Made by a program: the position numbers and the translations under genes. From contig CAIRND010000637.1 in the NCBI GenBank assembly GCA_903879825.1, forward strand, positions 1 through 9,446: DNA of 9,446 bases, written 5' to 3'. The DNA comes from an uncultured Geobacteraceae bacterium (GTDB taxonomy: Bacteria > Desulfobacterota > Desulfuromonadia > Geobacterales > Pseudopelobacteraceae). Below are positions 6,405 to 9,446 of the stretch, one piece after another (the first letter of the stretch is position 1; each line of letters starts with the position of its first letter). Under the pieces are notes generated by a model, which worked only from the letters and a program-made list of their open reading frames with translations, did not search any database and was not told the origin of the DNA.

Positions 6405-9400
6405 AAAAAGAATCCACTATGTGTCGTTACCGGCGCAACATTAATAATGGAAAGAGGCATAGACCCGGCAGCACCATGGTCGGAGATGGTTCCATTGGCC
6501 AAGTGATCAGTATCAAATGCGCCGCCATCCGTAACGGTAAAATCAATTCTGATTTTATCTCCGACAGTCTCAACTTTAGTAGCCAGGTTGACCCAGGTAC
6601 CGGCGCTGTTTTGGGACCAGTAACCGTTGACGGCGAGGCTGCTGTCAACAAACAGGCTGAAGGTCTCAGCAACACCGGGAGTCGCAACGATGGCGTTGAA
6701 AGAGAGTAGCCCTAACGGCATCTGCATAGCGGAAGGCAGCACCGCAGGTGCATCAAGCTGATGAATTGCTGTCAACTGGGTGTTGGTGACAGCAGCAGGA
6801 TCGACAATTCCTGCATTTGAAGCTGCTACCAGGGTAACAAAGACAGGTGGTGCGGTTACGTCGCCACTGACTGTTGACTTGTGAATAAATGGAGTTGAGA
6901 CAACAGCCGACTGAAGATTGTCAGCTATACCATCACCATTGCCGTCCCCAACCACTGTGGTCGTGGCACCAGTAGCCAGCAAAGACGGAACTTGTGATTC
7001 AACACTGGCGGCGACGCCGTTATCAGTCGCCATCAGATGATAAGTGACGCTGGCAGTGGCATGTCCCGCATCTATTACGTGCATATCAATGCTTGCAGCA
7101 CCGGCTGCGGTTGCGGTGAATGTTGCATGAGCAATGGCGGCATTAATATCTGCAGCCGTGCCAGCTAATTGGATGCCGGAAGTATTCAAATCACTATCGA
7201 CAAGGCCGTTAATGATGCCGTTGGTGGCAGTCAGTGTTACGTCCAACATACCGGCTTCATCCGTTATACTGAAGTGTGGAAGCAGTGCTGCCTGAGCGAC
7301 GGTAATATCTTGGATTGTTCCGGGAACATTGCCGATGGTTGGTGGAACGTTCATGTGCAGCACGATGTCATTGCCGTCTCCTCCCACATAGCTGATGTAG
7401 TAAAGGTGACCACTGACAAGGACACTGGCACCTTCCGGCAGTCCGGCAAATATCCCGATAACGGCATCTGTACCGTCATTATTTATCAGGGTGATCGTGT
7501 CATTCGCGACGGGCTTGTACTCTGTGGCCAATTTCAGAGACAGCGGCGCGTTGCCCAGGTTGATCGCACCGGATTCAGATATTACCGTTGTGTTATTGCC
7601 ATTCAAGGTAAGCGTCATGGTATCGCTGCTGCCAAGAGCCAGGTCGCCATGTACCTCAACTAATCCTGCGCCACTATTGGTTATCTGCATATTGCTGTTG
7701 CCGGTGGCATCAACGATGATCTTTTCAGCCGCCGCAAGTGTCGTGTGGATTGCAATCAGACCAGTGCCGACGGTGTGGACGGTGCTACCATTGTGGGCGC
7801 CATCAACAGTGGTGATGCCGGTGCCGGTGTTGTTTACTGTGACATCGCCCGCCGGGTTAGTGACGGTGGTGTTGCTTGTGCCGGTTATAGTAATGGCACT
7901 TCCATTATGGGCGCCGGAGACAATGAGTGAACCGCTGCCGCTGTTATTGAGAATAATATCGCCGACAGGGTCGCTGACGTTAGTGGTGCCTGTGCCGGTT
8001 GCGAATACGGTGCTGCCAGAATGTGCACCGGTTATCGAGTCTGTGCCGGTACCGTTGTTGGCTACCGTCACATTACCATCAGGGCCTGCGATGGTGATGG
8101 CGCCGCTGCCGCTGGTCGTTATCGTGCTGTCGATGTTCGCACCGGTGACGACTGTCGTGCCGATGCCACTGTTGGTGAGGGTTACATTGCCAACCGGATT
8201 ATCGACGTTAGTAGTGCCGCTGCCGGTGGTTGTTACAGTACTGTCTGCCGGTGCCCCGGTGACTGTTAATGTGCCTGTGCCGCTGTTGGCAACAGTTACG
8301 TTACCGTCAGGATTGGCGATAGTGGTATTGCCGCTGCCGCTGGTGGTAACCATACTGCCGACATTTGCGCCGGTGACTATTGTAGTCCCGGTGCCGCTAT
8401 TGTCGATGGTTATATTGCCGACCGGATCACTGACGTTGGTGGTGCCGCTGCCGGTGGTTGTTACCGTGCTGTTTACCGGTGCTCCGGTGACTGTTGATGT
8501 GCCTGTGCCGCTGTTGACAACAGTTACGTTACCGTCAGGATTGGCGACGGTTGTATTACCTGTTCCCATAGTGGTAACTGTGCCGCCATTATTAACAGCG
8601 GTGACGACTGCCGTGCCGGTGCCGCTATTGTCGAGCTTCACATTACCAACTGGATCGCTGACGTTAGTGGTACCGCTGCCGGTGGTTTTTACCGTGCTGT
8701 CTGCCGGTGCCCCAGAGACGGTTGATGTGCCTGTGCCGCTGTTGGCAATAGTTACGTTACCGACAGGATTGGCAACAGTTGTGTTGCCTGCTCCCGTAGT
8801 GGTAACGGTGCCTCCAGCATTAACACCAGTGACGACTACCGTATCTGTGCCGTTGTTGACTATCTCAAAGTCACCTGTCGGGGCTGGAATAGTAACAATA
8901 CCGTTGACCGGTAACGGCATAGAATTAACAATATTGAAGCTGGTTGCAGCTTTTGCTCCATAGAGATCTGTTAACGAAACGAGAACAGAAAGTGATGGAC
9001 TGCCTATTGGAGGGTTCCCGCTGAATGTTCGGGTAGAAGGATTAAAACTAAGCCAACTTGGCAGCGAGTTGCCATCTGAGAGCACTGCGCTGTAGGTTAA
9101 AATATCATTTAAATCACTATCGGTGAAGGTGTTAGCTGCAAGGATGTAAGGCGTGATAGCTCCAGCCATACGGTAACTCTGGTCAGCAAGTTGATTAGAA
9201 AGCACCGGCACATCGTTGGTGCCGTGGATAGTCACGGTAATGGTCTGGTCAACGTATGCACCGAAGTCGTCGGTAACACGACCGGTGTACGTCTGCGTAA
9301 CGACCTGGCCTTCTGTAAGTGCCTGCGTTGCTGCAAGGCTGTTGTCCAGCGTGTAGGTCCAGATGCCGGTGGCTGAGTTGATAGCAATGCTGCCGTAGGT

Positions 9401-9446
9401 GGCGCTTGATGTGCCGTGAATACTCCAGGCCTGAGTTGCTCCGGCA
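6401..9446 (-). CDS. Giant T1SS-type adhesin, C-terminal ~1,015 residues (5' end outside window)
   Basis: The frame is open to the window's right edge. A GTG at 9235 is an internal valine, since the upstream codons read as a normal VCBS repeat (~9205-9446, ending V-T-I-H-G-T-N-D-V-P). Domains follow in order: cadherin/putative-Ig-like (8924-9208; motif L-P-S-W-L-S-F-N-P-S-T-R-T-F-S-G); nineteen 19-residue units (7775-8857); a passenger-type beta segment (7352-7711; T-L-I-N-N-D-G-T ... I-S-Y-V-G-G-D-G-N-D); a second cadherin-like domain (7025-7351); a D-x-N-x-D-G-x-x-D calcium loop opening a choice-of-anchor-U-like domain (6461-6949); and a 19-residue tail ending G-F-F-F. It is rich in Thr, Val, Gly, Asn and Ser; the Cys codon is absent from the part seen. 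Such proteins are typically exported by T1SS and act in adhesion or biofilm formation. Cargo status for the exporter encoded at 4734-287 is inferred from proximity. No RTX array and no autotransporter barrel are present. Confidence 0.88.
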   Translation of the reverse strand, partial: AGATQAWSIHGTSSATYGSIAINSATGIWTYTLDNSLAATQALTEGQVVTQTYTGRVTDDFGAYVDQTITVTIHGTNDVPVLSNQLADQSYRMAGAITPYILAANTFTDSDLNDILTYSAVLSDGNSLPSWLSFNPSTRTFSGNPPIGSPSLSVLVSLTDLYGAKAATSFNIVNSMPLPVNGIVTIPAPTGDFEIVNNGTDTVVVTGVNAGGTVTTTGAGNTTVANPVGNVTIANSGTGTSTVSGAPADSTVKTTGSGTTNVSDPVGNVKLDNSGTGTAVVTAVNNGGTVTTMGTGNTTVANPDGNVTVVNSGTGTSTVTGAPVNSTVTTTGSGTTNVSDPVGNITIDNSGTGTTIVTGANVGSMVTTSGSGNTTIANPDGNVTVANSGTGTLTVTGAPADSTVTTTGSGTTNVDNPVGNVTLTNSGIGTTVVTGANIDSTITTSGSGAITIAGPDGNVTVANNGTGTDSITGAHSGSTVFATGTGTTNVSDPVGDIILNNSGSGSLIVSGAHNGSAITITGTSNTTVTNPAGDVTVNNTGTGITTVDGAHNGSTVHTVGTGLIAIHTTLAAAEKIIVDATGNSNMQITNSGAGLVEVHGDLALGSSDTMTLTLNGNNTTVISESGAINLGNAPLSLKLATEYKPVANDTITLINNDGTDAVIGIFAGLPEGASVLVSGHLYYISYVGGDGNDIVLHMNVPPTIGNVPGTIQDITVAQAALLPHFSITDEAGMLDVTLTATNGIINGLVDSDLNTSGIQLAGTAADINAAIAHATFTATAAGAASIDMHVIDAGHATASVTYHLMATDNGVAASVESQVPSLLATGATTTVVGDGNGDGIADNLQSAVVSTPFIHKSTVSGDVTAPPVFVTLVAASNAGIVDPAAVTNTQLTAIHQLDAPAVLPSAMQMPLGLLSFNAIVATPGVAETFSLFVDSSLAVNGYWSQNSAGTWVNLATKVETVGDKIRIDFTVTDGGAFDTDHLANGTISDHGAAGSMPLSIINVAPVTTHSGFFF
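7775..8857 (-). repeat. In-frame tandem array: 19 units of 57 bp (19 aa), paired as 114 bp and again as 228 bp
   Basis: The protein repeats every 38 residues. Each unit has two related 19-residue halves of the form x-[ST]-G-[TS]-G-T-x-x-V-x-x-[AP]-x-x-[NDS]-x-T-[VI]-x. Nine full 38-mers and one half fit without any insertion or deletion; the next half is degenerate. Units also alternate between an 'A-N-P-D-G-N-V-T-V' type and an 'S-D-P-V-G-N-V' type, giving a 76-residue (228 bp) higher-order period. At DNA level, a segment near 8522 recurs 228 bp away near 8294 and 8750 with few changes, which points to recent duplication. Short Val/Thr strands separated by Gly/Asn/Asp turns fit a beta-solenoid with about one coil per 19 residues. 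The fold is inferred. Confidence 0.92.

Noticed and set aside
7358..7384. A single RTX-like nonapeptide match (G-G-D-G-N-D-I-V-L)
   Set aside because: Only one copy is present, and it sits at the end of a passenger-type beta segment where this wording is common. There is no tandem RTX array in the visible part.
7775..8857. CRISPR-like or non-coding tandem repeats
   Set aside because: The period is a multiple of three, there are no unique spacers, and the repeats are clearly translated within one long gene.
7491..8963. A 490-codon + strand open frame across the adhesin repeat array
   Set aside because: It mirrors the antisense of an in-frame repeat whose 57-bp unit keeps all frames in phase, so lack of stops is propagated. 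The product is a monotonous Val/Pro/Leu repeat, and the minus strand reads as recognisable domains.
6401..9446. Autotransporter (type V) identity for the giant protein
   Set aside because: A passenger-associated beta segment is present, but the C-terminus has no beta-barrel translocator, and the neighbouring genes encode a T1SS.

Overview
The window suggests a Gram-negative (diderm) bacterium. It encodes a complete three-part type I secretion system (T1SS: inner-membrane ABC exporter, periplasmic adaptor, TolC-type outer-membrane channel), two lipoproteins with classic lipoboxes, and the C-terminal ~1,015 residues of a very large repetitive T1SS-type surface protein. Base composition looks close to balanced by eye. 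The receiver protein and the poly-glycine lipoprotein resemble types I associate with Desulfuromonadales/Geobacter-like bacteria and Betaproteobacteria, but the sequence alone does not fix the taxon. All seven genes lie on the minus strand, so transcription runs from high to low coordinates.

Layout in transcription order. (1) 9446-6401: 3' part of a giant adhesin-like gene whose 5' end is outside the window. It encodes a VCBS repeat, a cadherin/Ig-like domain, nineteen 19-residue units (a probable beta-solenoid), a passenger-type beta segment, a second cadherin-like domain, a calcium-loop plus 'choice-of-anchor U'-like domain, and a short tail ending G-F-F-F. (2) 6400-6049: 352 bp non-coding gap with a 16-bp perfect palindrome over the adhesin stop, a G-rich hairpin/possible G-quadruplex element, and a promoter-like sequence. 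(3) 6048-5329: a 239-aa beta-rich lipoprotein of unknown function with a poly-Gly linker. (4) 5328-5196: a second promoter-like sequence. (5) 5195-287: stand-alone CheY-like receiver, PrtD-type ABC exporter, HlyD/PrtE-type adaptor and TolC-type channel. The last three overlap end to start and are surely co-transcribed. (6) 267-25: a small lipoprotein with a truncated fibronectin type III domain, 19 bp after the channel gene.

Most economical reading: a surface-adhesion or surface-layer module. The exporter genes encode the machine, the giant protein is its likely cargo, the two lipoproteins may be envelope accessories, and the receiver may couple secretion to a signal. The T1SS assignments are strong. 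The cargo-machine link, the regulatory role of the receiver and the roles of the lipoproteins are inferences from gene order. The most unusual points are the regular 19/38/76-residue repeat, the anchor-type C-terminal domain on a T1SS-linked protein, the receiver at the head of the secretion operon, and the broken FN3 lipoprotein.
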